DNA of 64,000 nucleotides from Nitrospira sp. (GCA_018242725.1 JAFEBI010000019.1:29071-93070), one strand, 5' to 3'. Counted from the first letter of the stretch, positions 20,037 to 29,612 are shown. Made by a program: numbers and translations. Notes: generated by a model from the sequence alone, not told the origin.

Positions 20037-20169
20037 GGCTAGTCTCCGGCCTGAGTCCTAACGCGTTGGCCTGAAGAGGTCACCGTCAAAACGCACCTGC
20101 TGACCGCACGCCTATCGCTGGAGACTACCAATCTAGCATGATTCGTCCTCTCTGAACCGTTCAGAAGGC

Positions 20170-20913
20170 TCATGCCCGAGTCCGCCGCGCAGCGCGTAAC
20201 AGGGCCTCAAAGAGTCTTCGGTGGACCAGATGTCGGTCGAAGAGGAACTCAGGATGCCATTGGATCGCAAGGAGAAATCGATGGGTTGGGGACTCAATGG
20301 CCTCAACAATGCCATCGGGCGCCATGGCACTGGCTATGAGCGACGGCGCGACGGCTTTGACAGACTGATGATGTGAACTGTTCACCATCAGCGTTCTTTT
20401 TCCGACAATCCGCTTCAGGAGGCTCTTCGGTTCCACAGTCACCGTATGTGAGACAGAAACGGCTTTCGCCTTTTGGCGATGGTCCATCGCACGTGGAACC
20501 TGGGAAGGGATATCTTGAAAGAGACTGCCGCCACAGGCCACATTCACCGCCTGCATCCCTCCACAAATGCCCAAGAGCGGAAGGTTCCGTCGTCTAGCCT
20601 GATGCACCATCTCCAACTCGAAGCTCGCACGCCGTTCACTCACCAGTGGAAATTTGTAGCTCTGCTTCTCTCCGTACAGACGTGGTGGAAGATCAGGTCC
20701 GCTGCCGGTCAGGAGAAGCCCGTCAACACTGTCAAGAAGTCGCCGTCGATCGGCGGATGCAGTCACCAAGGGTAGGATGAAGGGAACACCACCAAGCTCT
20801 TCGATGGCCCGAATGTACCGGGCTCTCAGAAAGTAAGTTGGCTCGGGCCCACCCATATCCTTCCTGTCACCGGCATGAAAGTCAGGGGTCACACCGATGA
20901 CAGGCTTCGTCAT
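20170..20913 (-). CDS. Gamma-glutamyl-gamma-aminobutyrate hydrolase-like, peptidase C26 (247 aa)
   Basis: A class-I glutamine-amidotransferase fold hydrolase. The nucleophile cysteine is in PLLGICGGMQAVNVACGG and the His-Glu pair is in AIQWHPEF. The opening KPVIGVTPDFHAGD and SVDGLLLTGSGPDLPP match the PuuD/C26 family, which cleaves gamma-glutamyl bonds such as in gamma-glutamyl-GABA. No polyamine catabolism genes are nearby, so the in vivo substrate is open. Its ATG overlaps the stop of the upstream small membrane-associated protein (4 nt), so they form an operon. Confidence 0.88.
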   Translation of the reverse strand: MTKPVIGVTPDFHAGDRKDMGGPEPTYFLRARYIRAIEELGGVPFILPLVTASADRRRLLDSVDGLLLTGSGPDLPPRLYGEKQSYKFPLVSERRASFELEMVHQARRRNLPLLGICGGMQAVNVACGGSLFQDIPSQVPRAMDHRQKAKAVSVSHTVTVEPKSLLKRIVGKRTLMVNSSHHQSVKAVAPSLIASAMAPDGIVEAIESPTHRFLLAIQWHPEFLFDRHLVHRRLFEALLRAARRTRA

Positions 20914-21314
20914 TGCTGCGCGGGTTCGTGAGGTTCGTATGTCGGGGCAGGGGCGGAAGAAGGTCCCTCATTTTCAGCGGCCACACCTAGGAAACGAACT
21001 GGGCGATCGCCGCTGAGGTGCTCAGGAGTGATGACATAGGTTCCATACACACTGGGAACCCAGATATTCTTCGCCGTTGACTCGCTAAATCCTGAAAAGA
21101 CATAGGCCAGGCCACCGACAATTCCTCCACCAATGGCAAACGCAGCTTTGAACGGGAAGTACAAGATGGTAGCAGCGGCTGAGGCAGCACCCATACCGGC
21201 TCCGGAGGCCGTCCCCTGTAGAGCGTCAGTCGATGTGGATTGGCTCCAAGCCGGGGCCACAAGCATCGAACCGTATGTAACGACAACCAGCACAATCACG
21301 ATCGGAAGTCTCAC
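20910..21314 (-). CDS. Small exported glycine/alanine-rich protein (134 aa), function unknown
   Basis: The GTG at 21312-21314 lies behind a perfect GGAGGAG site and is the best start; a longer frame to 21359 has no such signal. Residues 1-25 are a signal peptide (VIVLVVVTYGSMLVAPAWS-Q). A Gly/Ala-rich hydrophobic hairpin follows (GAGMGAASAAATILYFPFK, AIGGGIVGGLAYVF) and then a soluble tail rich in Pro and Glu. This suggests an envelope protein with a glycine-zipper-like segment. The gene overlaps the following hydrolase by 4 nt. I do not recognise a named family. Confidence 0.75.
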   Translation of the reverse strand: MRLPIVIVLVVVTYGSMLVAPAWSQSTSTDALQGTASGAGMGAASAAATILYFPFKAAFAIGGGIVGGLAYVFSGFSESTAKNIWVPSVYGTYVITPEHLSGDRPVRFLGVAAENEGPSSAPAPTYEPHEPAQQ

Positions 21315-21453
21315 GTGTGACTCCTCCTTCCTCTTCAATAGCTCAATCGGAATACCCAATCATACACGAACACTCTTATGCCTTATAACAAATTCGAAGC
21401 TGAATGCAACCCCCTTTGTCGAGCCAGAGAACGACACGAAGAAGAGCGAATGA

Positions 21454-21900
21454 TCAGGGAGCGAGATCGAGCTCATCCAGGATGAAAGAGACAAGATATT
21501 CGTGGTGCTTACTGATCTCTTGATCCAATTCCGTCATCAACTCTTCCGCGAAGACCCGATGATTGTCCTGAGTCAGTCCGGCCATGAGTTGGAGATCCAA
21601 CTTACAGCGACACACAGCTTGGACAAAAACATCACCACTCCGTTCCTGATAGCCAGACCGTTCTTGAGGCTCCACTGACGCCAAACTCTTCGCGAGTCGA
21701 TCCGTCAGCTGGATCGTATGCCCGAGGGTCGAGAGCTGTCCGTTGCTGATCTCCACCGCAACCTGAATACCAGCCTTCCAACTCCGTTTCTTGACATTAA
21801 ACACACAAGCCAGCACATCGGCTTTCCCTTCCACCGGTTCCGGCCCAAAGAAAAAGGTCACTCGATATACGGCGAGATGGTGAGTAGATGAAGTGATCAT
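21454..21900 (-). CDS. Conserved-looking soluble protein (148 aa), function unknown
   Basis: A single intact frame with composition like its neighbours. The N-terminal half is beta-rich (AVYRVTFFFGPEP, ADVLACVFNVKKRSW) and the C-terminal half helical and acidic. There is no signal peptide, membrane helix or recognisable motif. It lies 70 bases from the divergent M24 peptidase gene, so both share one upstream region. No function can be proposed. Confidence 0.65.
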   Translation of the reverse strand: MITSSTHHLAVYRVTFFFGPEPVEGKADVLACVFNVKKRSWKAGIQVAVEISNGQLSTLGHTIQLTDRLAKSLASVEPQERSGYQERSGDVFVQAVCRCKLDLQLMAGLTQDNHRVFAEELMTELDQEISKHHEYLVSFILDELDLAP

Positions 21901-21969
21901 CGATCGCTATTGTACCATGACCTCCCGCCGGATTGACGCCCTTTCACCCCGAAGATATGATGCGGCTCT

Positions 21970-23172
21970 ATGAGTCAGACCGTCCACCATACAAGGATCC
22001 GTGCGATTCAGAATGCGATTCGCGATCTGGAAACAGTCGATGGATGGCTTTTCTACGACTTTCGTGGCTCAGACCCCTTGGCTTATCGGGTGTTGCTCCT
22101 TGATTCTTCTCAACATGTCACTCGCCGTTGGTACTACTGGATTCCTAGAACCGGCGAACCGGTGAAACTCCTCCATCGGATTGAACCGCATGTACTGGAT
22201 GACTTGCCTGGGTCCTCACACCTCTATGTGTCGTGGGACCAGCAACGGACGGCATTGGACACCCTCCTACGAGGTCAACGGCGCATAGCCATGCAGTATT
22301 CGCCTCTCAACGCTGTCCCGTATCTCTCCAGAGTAGATGCCGGCACGATCGAGCTTATTCGAAGCCTTGGAGTTGAGATTGTAACATCCGCCGATCTTGT
22401 CCAACGATTTGAGGCCGTCTGGACGGAAGAACAACTGGAATCACATCGGTATGCCGTTACAACTCTCAGACGCATTGTTGATGAGGCTTTCACCCATGTC
22501 GCCTCGTGTCTCGTACGCCAACAGCCCTTAACCGAGTATGATCTGCAACAATTCATTCTCTCCCGTATTCACGAGACGGGAATGACAACATCCAGTGCGC
22601 CAATCGCGGCCGTCGATGCCCATAGCGCTGATCCCCACTATTCACCAGGTGAGTCGGATTCATCCCCGATTACCCGAGAGAGTCTCGTTTTGATCGATCT
22701 GTGGGCGAAGCGAACCGCACCCGGCTCCGTCTACGGTGACATTACCTGGACTGGTTATACAGGACACCAAGCACCACCAAAGCATCGCTTAATTTTTGAG
22801 CATGTCCGACAAGGTCGCGATGGAGCCTTATCGTTTATCCAAGCACAACTGGCGGCAGGACGATTTCCCTGTGGCTGGGAAGTCGATGATGTCTGCCGGG
22901 GCAAGATCTGTGATGCAGGATACGGCGATTTTTTCATTCATCGTACCGGTCATTCGATCGGCGAGGAGGTGCATGGCAATGGAACGAACATTGATAACCT
23001 TGAAACGCACGATGGGCGTCAGATCCTCCCTCACACCTGCTTTTCGATAGAGCCTGGCATTTATCTCCCTGGCGAGTTCGGCATTCGGAGCGAGCTTGAT
23101 GTGTATGTAACGGATCAAGAAGCCATCGTATATGGGCTGCCCCTTCAAACCGAGATTATCTCCCTTCTCTAA
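21970..23172 (+). CDS. M24-family metallopeptidase, Xaa-Pro aminopeptidase-like (400 aa)
   Basis: A creatinase/aminopeptidase-P fold protein. An N-terminal domain (about 1-150) precedes the pita-bread catalytic domain. Metal-ligand positions are visible in VLIDLWAKR (Asp), VYGDITWTGY (Asp), HRTGHSIGEEVHGNG (His), CFSIEPGIYL (Glu) and IRSELDVYV (Glu), so it is probably active. Substrate could be Xaa-Pro dipeptides or peptides; not decidable here. Cytoplasmic, no signal peptide. The start is the ATG at 21970. Confidence 0.88.
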   Translation: MSQTVHHTRIRAIQNAIRDLETVDGWLFYDFRGSDPLAYRVLLLDSSQHVTRRWYYWIPRTGEPVKLLHRIEPHVLDDLPGSSHLYVSWDQQRTALDTLLRGQRRIAMQYSPLNAVPYLSRVDAGTIELIRSLGVEIVTSADLVQRFEAVWTEEQLESHRYAVTTLRRIVDEAFTHVASCLVRQQPLTEYDLQQFILSRIHETGMTTSSAPIAAVDAHSADPHYSPGESDSSPITRESLVLIDLWAKRTAPGSVYGDITWTGYTGHQAPPKHRLIFEHVRQGRDGALSFIQAQLAAGRFPCGWEVDDVCRGKICDAGYGDFFIHRTGHSIGEEVHGNGTNIDNLETHDGRQILPHTCFSIEPGIYLPGEFGIRSELDVYVTDQEAIVYGLPLQTEIISLL

Positions 23173-23205
23173 GACAACGTGGCAAGTTCGAGGCTTGACG
23201 CTTTC

Positions 23206-23235
23206 TTGACAGTCCATCAAAGAGGCAGCTACAGT
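23206..23235 (+). promoter_or_regulatory. Sigma-70-type promoter candidate upstream of the TatA-like gene
   Basis: A perfect -35 box TTGACA (23206-23211), an 18-base spacer, then TACAGT (23230-23235), four of six matches to the -10 consensus. It lies about 45 bases ahead of the TTG start at 23279. Confidence 0.45.
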
Positions 23236-23278
23236 CCTTCTGTAACGTTTTTCCCTACAGCTCAACGAGAGGTCATCC

Positions 23279-24082
23279 TTGTTTGGTACGATGGGGTTTT
23301 CCGAGCTGATCATCATTCTTGTGATCGTGTTCATCATATTTGGGGCGGGACGCTTGCCACAAATCGGCGAGGGAGTGGGTAAGGCGTTAAAAGGGTTTCG
23401 AAAGGAAGTGAACGACGTCCCCCAGCCCAATACTGATCAGCCTCTCCAGGAAACACCACTCCAACAACCAGATCAGATTTCGCCCATTGTCTCCACAGCT
23501 CCGGTCGCTACATCCACTGCAACTTCGCCGACACCAACAAAGACAAATGCCCCATACGTTCCCGGCCCGGAGCTGACCCCTGGAACCACAGCCTCCTTTC
23601 TTTACAATACAAGTACTCAAACCTCTCCCACATCGATCGCTCATTCTCAACCTCCCGCATCGTCACAGCCCAGTCAGGTCATTTCCCTGGAAGAGCGGGC
23701 AGCAAGTCCAGTTCCAATATCACAAGCCGCGTACCCCCCCCTGCCTGCAGGAGCTCAGACGAAACCGGCCACAAAACGTCCTTCAGCTATTGTCAATCGG
23801 GAAGGAGTTGCCCGCATACAGGCTCAACAAGCAGCCCTCAGGTCGACGGCTTCGCCATCAACCAGTGGTGTGTCACCTGATGATCTGCAGAATCTCGGTG
23901 AGGGTCTAGGAGAGGTCGTACGAACATTCCGCCAAACCGTGACTGACATCCGAAGCAATGTCGAACCCCAGATGCGCACGATCCAAACTGAGGTAGATGC
24001 CGCCCAAAAGGAAATTCAGCAATCCATCGAAGCAGCAAAAGAACCCCCGACGGTACAAGACGAATCGTCGAAACCCAGCTGA
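23279..24082 (+). CDS. TatA/TatB-family protein with long disordered tail (267 aa)
   Basis: The N-terminus ([20 protein letters not shown]) is a transmembrane helix followed by the hinge [20 protein letters not shown], the hallmark of Tat translocase TatA/B subunits. The TTG at 23279 has GAGAGG about 8 bases upstream; an ATG at 23291 is the alternative. Ordinary TatA is 60-100 aa and TatB up to about 200. Here a Pro/Thr/Ser-rich linker (about 45-190) leads to a second helical segment ([16 protein letters not shown], then a coiled coil to the end) that resembles the amphipathic helix of TatA again. TatB is an alternative name. No tatC is nearby. An exported Tat substrate candidate lies at 54.8 kb. 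Confidence 0.82.
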   Translation: MFGTMGFSELIIILVIVFIIFGAGRLPQIGEGVGKALKGFRKEVNDVPQPNTDQPLQETPLQQPDQISPIVSTAPVATSTATSPTPTKTNAPYVPGPELTPGTTASFLYNTSTQTSPTSIAHSQPPASSQPSQVISLEERAASPVPISQAAYPPLPAGAQTKPATKRPSAIVNREGVARIQAQQAALRSTASPSTSGVSPDDLQNLGEGLGEVVRTFRQTVTDIRSNVEPQMRTIQTEVDAAQKEIQQSIEAAKEPPTVQDESSKPS

Positions 24083-24236
24083 GCCTGGCCATGTACTACT
24101 CTGGCTGTCCACTCCATTTGGTGCCGTCGATGGTGTCTCCATTGTAATTTTTGAACCTGGAACACCTGGCGGGAAAGATAGGCGCCAAGTCAAAGCCATC
24201 AAAATTCCTTACGATCGAAGTCCCCCCTTAAACAGT

Positions 24237-24755
24237 TTAGGATTGGGTGCGACTTCGATTCAATGCGCCGACAAGCCGGACAAGATCTTCCTGTATCTTC
24301 TCCTCTAAGTCCACAAACTGAATGCCCATACCGGGAAAGAGGAGATATCGTTCAGGTTTATGGCGAGCCCAGGCGACTTTAGCCTTAGCCCTAATTTTAT
24401 CTGTCGGTCGATCTGGTAGTGCAAACTCAACCATGAGCTCGGTACCAGGACTCAGCGGGGCACCGCTCTCAATAAAGAGCCCTCCCCCACCGATTCCTCC
24501 GGTCAGACTATCGAACTGCTTTCCCTCTGGAGTGGTATAGCGGACCTTCAGGGCAAGAGGGGCTCGCGGTTGTGTGCGACAATGAGCGAACCGAGCATCC
24601 TCGTCAGTTGCCAGCACTCGTTCGATAAGTGCCCCCCACGATACATTGCCGAGCAACTGACCTGACGTGTCATGCACATGAATCGTTTCTTGCCGAGTGT
24701 CAATGATCAACGACTTTCCACAATGACCTGCAGTAGAAACGACGGGAAGCTTCAT
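24237..24755 (-). CDS. PilZ-variant domain protein (172 aa), second of a tandem pair
   Basis: The C-terminal 110 residues form a PilZ-like beta-barrel: RAPLALKVRY, then TGGIGGGGLFIESGAPLSPG, ELMVEFALPD, KVAWARHKPE and PGMGIQFVDL. This matches the PilZ variant in which the c-di-GMP motifs (RxxxR and D/NxSxxG) are not canonical. The N-terminal 60 residues (IIDTRQETIHVHDTSGQLLG) form a separate small domain. It is a paralogue of the gene immediately upstream. Cytoplasmic; whether it binds c-di-GMP is uncertain. Confidence 0.8.
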   Translation of the reverse strand: MKLPVVSTAGHCGKSLIIDTRQETIHVHDTSGQLLGNVSWGALIERVLATDEDARFAHCRTQPRAPLALKVRYTTPEGKQFDSLTGGIGGGGLFIESGAPLSPGTELMVEFALPDRPTDKIRAKAKVAWARHKPERYLLFPGMGIQFVDLEEKIQEDLVRLVGALNRSRTQS

Positions 24756-24796
24756 ATAGGACGATGTTGTCCGGATGACTCGACCAGTATAGAGAT

Positions 24797-25315
24797 TTAG
24801 GCTACTGGGCTCGTCACCTGAGTTGTTTTCACGACTTCATGAATTCGATCACGTACTCCCTCATCTACTTCTGTAAATCGCACTCCCATTCCTGGACTGA
24901 AGGTATATTGATCAGCTTTCGGGCATACCCAAGCTACAGTCCCCTTGGCCGGTAGCCATTGGTCTGGCTTTTGAGGAAGCGAAAATTCCATTGCCAATTT
25001 AGTTCCGACAGAGAGAGGACTATGGCTCTCAATAAATAGCCCTCCTCCTCCAATGCCACCGGCACGACTCTCGAATTGCTGCCCTTCTGGGGTATTGTAA
25101 CGTACTCTAAATGTGAGGGAAATCCGAGGCTCTACCCGAACCTCTTTCTGAACTACTACCTTGCGGTAAGCGAGAACTTGATCGATCACAACGTCCCACG
25201 ACAAATTCCCAATGACATCCCCATTTCCCGCTAACAATGTCACCATTTCCCGTTCGGCATCAACTTGAAGCACTTTGCCCTTGTGACGAAGACTAGACAG
25301 AACAGAATACTTCAC
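24797..25315 (-). CDS. PilZ-variant domain protein (172 aa), first of a tandem pair
   Basis: Same length and layout as its downstream neighbour: an N-terminal small domain (VLQVDAEREMVTLLAGNGD) and a PilZ-like C-terminal domain with RISLTFRVRY, AGGIGGGGLFIESHSPLS, LAMEFSLPQ and FSPGMGVRFTEV. The two are 41 bases apart and clearly arose by tandem duplication. Canonical c-di-GMP-binding residues are only partly present. No motility or polysaccharide gene is adjacent to indicate the target. Confidence 0.8.
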   Translation of the reverse strand: MKYSVLSSLRHKGKVLQVDAEREMVTLLAGNGDVIGNLSWDVVIDQVLAYRKVVVQKEVRVEPRISLTFRVRYNTPEGQQFESRAGGIGGGGLFIESHSPLSVGTKLAMEFSLPQKPDQWLPAKGTVAWVCPKADQYTFSPGMGVRFTEVDEGVRDRIHEVVKTTQVTSPVA

Positions 25316-25417
25316 ATGTTCTCCCTTCGATGGGTCACACGTCAGAAGTATAGCGCGGTATTTCTACTTGTCTAGGAAGGAGAGAGTCTCAGGTGCAGAT
25401 CAGGATGGCACAAGCCA

Positions 25418-25467
25418 GCCGGAAAAGACTTTGATTGTCTTTATAAAAGTGACCCGTCTTTTCCGGC
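25418..25467. terminator. 12-bp perfect inverted repeat between clpX and the PilZ pair
   Basis: GCCGGAAAAGAC (25418-25429) pairs exactly with GTCTTTTCCGGC (25456-25467) around a 26-base loop. It lies 27 bases beyond the clpX stop. It may end the tig-clpP-clpX transcript or protect its 3' end. No T-run follows, so a simple intrinsic terminator is not assured. Confidence 0.45.
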
Positions 25468-25494
25468 CATATAACATGTAATCATATCAACATC

Positions 25495-26751
25495 TTACGC
25501 TGTCCTTGCGTCTTGTTCCTGTTCGAAGATGCGCATCGGTGGGTTCTTCCCCACAATCGCGTCTTCTGTAATGACCACTTCCATGATGTCTTTTTGAGAA
25601 GGAGCATCATACATAACGTCCAACATCACCTCTTCGAGAATTGCCCGGAGTCCTCGAGCCCCAGTCCGCTGAGAATAGGCTTTTCGTGCAGCAGCACCCA
25701 GAGCACCTTCCGTAAATCTGAGTTTTACCTTCTCAAACGACAGCAACTTCTCATATTGCTTCGTGAGGGCATTACGTGGCTCGGTCAGGATACGAATGAG
25801 GGCTCGCTCATCCAACTCCTCTAATGTAGCCACAACAGGCAACCGCCCAACAAATTCTGGGATCAGTCCGTACTTCAAGAAATCTTCAGGTTGGACTTTG
25901 GCCAACAGATCACCTAATCGCACATCACACTTTCCACGGATTTCAGCGCCGAACCCCATTGACTTTCGATTCATACGCTGTTCGATGATCTGCTCCAAGC
26001 CCACAAATGCTCCACCACAGATGAACAGGATATTGCTCGTATTCACCTGAATAAATTCCTGATGCGGATGCTTTCTGCCTCCCTGGGGAGGAACATTCGC
26101 AACCGTCCCTTCGATCAATTTCAGCAATGCTTGCTGAACCCCTTCACCTGATACATCCCGCGTGATCGACGGACTGTCGCTTTTCCGACTGATCTTATCG
26201 ATTTCATCAATGTACACGATCCCACGTTCGGCCCGTTCTACATCGTAGTCAGCAGCCTGCAAAAGTTTCAGAATGATGTTCTCAACGTCTTCCCCTACAT
26301 AACCGGCTTCAGTTAAGGTCGTAGCATCCGCAAGAGTGAAGGGGACATCGAGAAACTTGGCCAAGGTCTGTGCCAACAGGGTTTTCCCCGTTCCGGTTGG
26401 ACCCACCATGAGAATGTTGCCTTTTTGAAGCTCGATATCATCCACCCCTTTTTCTTTCGAAGAAATACGCTTGTAGTGGTTGTGCACGGCCACAGACAGA
26501 ATGCGCTTGGCACGTTCCTGCCCGATGACATATTGATCAAGGTGATGTTTGATTTCTGCGGGTTTCTTGAGTTTCGAGGAAATTTCTTCTTTGGCTTCTT
26601 CCCAATCCTCGGCGATGATGTCATTGCAGAGGTTGACACATTCATCACAGATATAAACCGTCGGCCCAGCGATCAGCTTCCGGACCTCATCACGGCTCTT
26701 GCCACAAAAAGAACACCGTAAGTGTCGGTCCATCTTTTCCTGCTTAGCCAT
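25495..26751 (-). CDS. clpX: ATP-dependent Clp protease ATP-binding subunit ClpX (418 aa)
   Basis: The AAA+ unfoldase that delivers substrates to ClpP. The N-terminal C4 zinc finger ([11 protein letters not shown] and [11 protein letters not shown]) is followed by Walker [16 protein letters not shown], Walker [11 protein letters not shown], the pore loop in [12 protein letters not shown], sensor and box-VII residues around PEFVGRLPV, and the ClpP-binding loop in the IGF-like position (KSMGFGAE region). The length is normal. It is 13 bases downstream of clpP and forms an operon with tig and clpP, the common order. Confidence 0.97.
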   Translation of the reverse strand: MAKQEKMDRHLRCSFCGKSRDEVRKLIAGPTVYICDECVNLCNDIIAEDWEEAKEEISSKLKKPAEIKHHLDQYVIGQERAKRILSVAVHNHYKRISSKEKGVDDIELQKGNILMVGPTGTGKTLLAQTLAKFLDVPFTLADATTLTEAGYVGEDVENIILKLLQAADYDVERAERGIVYIDEIDKISRKSDSPSITRDVSGEGVQQALLKLIEGTVANVPPQGGRKHPHQEFIQVNTSNILFICGGAFVGLEQIIEQRMNRKSMGFGAEIRGKCDVRLGDLLAKVQPEDFLKYGLIPEFVGRLPVVATLEELDERALIRILTEPRNALTKQYEKLLSFEKVKLRFTEGALGAAARKAYSQRTGARGLRAILEEVMLDVMYDAPSQKDIMEVVITEDAIVGKNPPMRIFEQEQDARTA

Positions 26752-26764
26752 GTGCCCTCCTGTG

Positions 26765-27391
26765 TTACTTACCCTTTGCCCCGTCTCCCGACTCGCCCAC
26801 CTTCATAAGCTTTGGTGGCCTTGTAATGACCTCATCAATGAGGCCATATCGTTTCGCCTCTTCACCTGACATGAAATAATCTCGTTCCGTGTCATGGGCG
26901 ATCTTTTCGATCGGTTGCCCGGTGTGCTTGGCCATAATCTCGTTGAGACGTTCACGAATTTTTAGAATTTCCCTGGCGTGAATGTCGATTTCCGTCGCCT
27001 GTCCTTGAAATCCGCCTAGAGGTTGATGAATCATCACACGGGCATTAGGTAGGGCAAACCGTTTTCCTTTCGTTCCAGCGGTGAGCAGTAGCGCTCCCAT
27101 ACTCGCCGCCTGACCTAGGCAAATCGTGTTGATCGGAGGTTTCACATATTGCATCGTGTCATAGATACCCAATCCGGCTGTCACACTACCCCCTGGCGAA
27201 TTCACATAGAGATTGATGTCCTTTTCAGGATCTTCCGCCTCAAGGAAAAGCAGCTGCGCGATTACCAGATTGGCAAACACATCATCAATGGGAGCCCCAA
27301 GGAAAATGATGCGATCCTTGAGGAGCCGAGAATAGATGTCATAGGCGCGTTCGCCTCGATTAGTTTGCTCGACTACGATCGGAACCAACAT
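26765..27391 (-). CDS. clpP: ATP-dependent Clp protease proteolytic subunit ClpP (208 aa)
   Basis: The serine peptidase barrel of the ClpXP/ClpAP proteases. The Ser nucleophile is in [14 protein letters not shown], the His in [16 protein letters not shown] and the Asp in [10 protein letters not shown]. The opening [20 protein letters not shown] is typical. It sits between tig and clpX on the minus strand. Confidence 0.97.
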   Translation of the reverse strand: MLVPIVVEQTNRGERAYDIYSRLLKDRIIFLGAPIDDVFANLVIAQLLFLEAEDPEKDINLYVNSPGGSVTAGLGIYDTMQYVKPPINTICLGQAASMGALLLTAGTKGKRFALPNARVMIHQPLGGFQGQATEIDIHAREILKIRERLNEIMAKHTGQPIEKIAHDTERDYFMSGEEAKRYGLIDEVITRPPKLMKVGESGDGAKGK

Positions 27392-27431
27392 GTCGTTCGT
27401 TTCCTTTCCTCAAGGATGATCGAGTGCTAAC

Positions 27432-28748
27432 CTATCCCTGAATGACTGCCTGACGATAGACAAGATCCAGCGCCTTATCGACCAAGATCCGTGCACGCAA
27501 TTCCTCAACGGAATCTTGACCACCTGCCTGAATCATTTTGACAAGATCGGCTATCGGCACTCGAAGTTCCTTGGCTAATCGAGTGACTTCGTGGTTCAGA
27601 TCATCCTGACTCACTGACAAGCTTTCTTTCTCGGCAATGGCTTCGAGGATCAGGCCCGCCTTAACCCGACGATTCGCTTCTCCACGGTGCTCCTCGCGGA
27701 TTGTCTTCACCTCCTCCGCATCCGGTTCGGGAAGGGAGTCGGTGACTTTGCCACGCTGTCGCGCTTGCAATTGCTGTCGTACGATCGTAGCGAGCTCTCG
27801 CTCAACAAGTGTGTCGGGAAGATCGAAGTGATGGGTCTCAACGAGGCGTTTGAGAAGGGTGTCCTTGTAGGATTCTTCGATATCTTTCTTGAGCGACTTT
27901 TCCATTTCACCGCGCAATTTTTCTCGCAAGTCTTGGATGGAGGCGTATGGTCCACAATCCTTCGCGAACTCATCATCGAGGGCTGGAAGCGTCTTGTGCT
28001 TGACCCCCCTGATGTTGAGGCGGAACTGAACCACCTTTCCCGCAACTCGGTGATCCGGATGGCTTCCTGGATAGGTCTGCGGAATATCCACTGACTCACC
28101 TTCTTGCCTCCCTAGCAAGGGAGCGTCTATTTCAATCCCCAGTAAGGAGGCCTTCGAACCCACGCGATGCAGTTGGCCCTCCTTTTTCGTCCCCTCAAGA
28201 GCCACGCCGTCCAAAAACCCCTCCAGATCGACAATGGCATAATCTCCATCAGCTAACGCTGTACCGGCTGGAGCTGCATCCAATCGGGCCTGTTGTTCTC
28301 GGAATACCTCGAGGGCACGGTCTACTTGTTCTTCTGCAACCGTGCGCTTGTCGGCTTGCAGAGACATAGGATTAGGGGATTTATAGTCACGAAGTTCGAT
28401 GGTTGGCTTGATTTCAACCGTCGCCGTAAACGTAAACGGGGAATCCTTTTTGATCTTGACGCGATCTAGAGGGGGTATATCCACTACGACCGGATGGATC
28501 CCCGCTTCTTTGATCGCTCGATCATAAAAGTCCGGAACCAGTTTTCGAATGACATCTTCTTCAACAGTCTTGGCATACCGCTTTTCCAAGATTGCCAATG
28601 GGGCCTTCCCCGGACGAAAACCAGGAACGTGAACCTGCCGATTCAGTTCTACATACGCCCTCGAAAATTGTTGGGCGACCTCGGCAGCTGGCACCTCGAT
28701 TTTCAAGGCGCGTTTCATAGGTCCTAACTCAGTAACTTCCATCTTCAT
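27432..28748 (-). CDS. tig: Trigger factor, ribosome-associated chaperone and prolyl isomerase (438 aa)
   Basis: Binds near the ribosomal exit tunnel and shields nascent chains. The N-terminal ribosome-binding domain carries PGFRPGKAP (the GFRxGxxP loop contacting L23). A PPIase FKBP-like domain (about 150-240) and a helical C-terminal chaperone domain (about 250-430) follow. Full length. First gene of tig-clpP-clpX, 40 bases ahead of clpP, and 47 bases downstream of tRNA-Leu(UAG) on the same strand. Confidence 0.95.
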   Translation of the reverse strand: MKMEVTELGPMKRALKIEVPAAEVAQQFSRAYVELNRQVHVPGFRPGKAPLAILEKRYAKTVEEDVIRKLVPDFYDRAIKEAGIHPVVVDIPPLDRVKIKKDSPFTFTATVEIKPTIELRDYKSPNPMSLQADKRTVAEEQVDRALEVFREQQARLDAAPAGTALADGDYAIVDLEGFLDGVALEGTKKEGQLHRVGSKASLLGIEIDAPLLGRQEGESVDIPQTYPGSHPDHRVAGKVVQFRLNIRGVKHKTLPALDDEFAKDCGPYASIQDLREKLRGEMEKSLKKDIEESYKDTLLKRLVETHHFDLPDTLVERELATIVRQQLQARQRGKVTDSLPEPDAEEVKTIREEHRGEANRRVKAGLILEAIAEKESLSVSQDDLNHEVTRLAKELRVPIADLVKMIQAGGQDSVEELRARILVDKALDLVYRQAVIQG

Positions 28749-28795
28749 CGTCTAAATCTGGCTCCCATCCAGCTTAAGGGGATTCGGAATGATGG

Positions 28796-28878
28796 TGGTG
28801 CGAGAGGGGGGACTTGAACCCCCACGGTTGCCCACGAGATCCTAAGTCTCGCGCGTCTGCCAGTTCCGCCACTCTCGC
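28796..28878 (-). tRNA. tRNA-Leu (anticodon UAG)
   Basis: A class-II tRNA on the minus strand. The acceptor is GCGAGAG/CTCTCGC with encoded ACCA. The anticodon stem CGAGA/TCTCG holds the loop CTTAGGA, anticodon TAG. Long variable arm (TGGGCAACCGT) and T-loop GGTTCAAGTCC. Confidence 0.93.
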
Positions 28879-29207
28879 ACAGTGGAGGATGCCGAGGAGC
28901 TGTTTCTATCTAGTAATCAACACAGCCTAAACACGCGATGTTGTATAGCGTTGTACCGTCGTACCCATGCAAGTGTCAACCCATACAACCGAGGGTATTC
29001 CATACCTAGTATGAATGGCCCGATCCGATAATACTGATGCCCTATCCATTGCCTTTGTTGCCTGCCCTCAAGAGCGCACTTAATTGTTCACCGCTGCCGC
29101 ACCCACCAAACGGCTTTCACCCAAGGACATCGCCCAATGGCAGCTTCGGTCGCCTTGCTGCTGTTGGACACGCATGCTAATATATCCATCTTTGCACTTC
29201 TCGATGC
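28879..29207. other. Intergenic region between tRNA-Leu and tRNA-Ser
   Basis: About 330 bases between two divergent tRNA genes. It must carry the promoters of both. No protein gene is supported; the small frames here run through the tRNA. Confidence 0.55.
29155..29183 (+). promoter_or_regulatory. Promoter candidate for tRNA-Ser
   Basis: TTGCTG (29155-29160) and TAATAT (29178-29183) are separated by 17 bases, 25 bases upstream of the mature tRNA 5' end. Both boxes match consensus at four of six positions, and the stretch is locally AT-rich at the -10. Confidence 0.4.
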
Positions 29208-29297
<90 letters not shown>

Positions 29298-29408
29298 TAC
29301 CGCACCTCGTGTGTACCGACCGCTCCTTACCACGTAAAGTCATTCGTGAGGGCGAATAGGCACACCTTAGAGCGCGGGCTGTTTTAAGTGGATTCAGATT
29401 CGAGAACA

Positions 29409-29509
29409 GGGGCTGGGCCCTGTGCAATAGAACCCTGTGAACCCCGCTAGATCCGGAAGGAAGCAACGGTAAACAGCCAGTTCTGTGTGCCGCAGGATCA
29501 CCTGGCCCC
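29409..29509 (+). ncRNA. ffs: Signal recognition particle RNA, small bacterial (4.5S) type
   Basis: About 101 nt folding into one long hairpin, GGGGCTGGGCC at the 5' end pairing with GGCCCC at the 3' end. The conserved apical region reads CCGGAAGGAAGCAACGG, the tetraloop and Ffh-binding part of SRP RNA, with the internal-loop bases CAGGATCA on the 3' side. It directs membrane protein targeting with Ffh. Position just before dnaX-ybaB-recR is a common arrangement. Confidence 0.92.
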
Positions 29510-29612
29510 ACATTTATCTATAATGTGCAGCACGTAATCCCATAAGTTTCAGTAAAATTCACCGTTCTGACAGTTGAGTCTGAGCACTCGCAGTCAGGAG
29601 CATAGGTATCAG

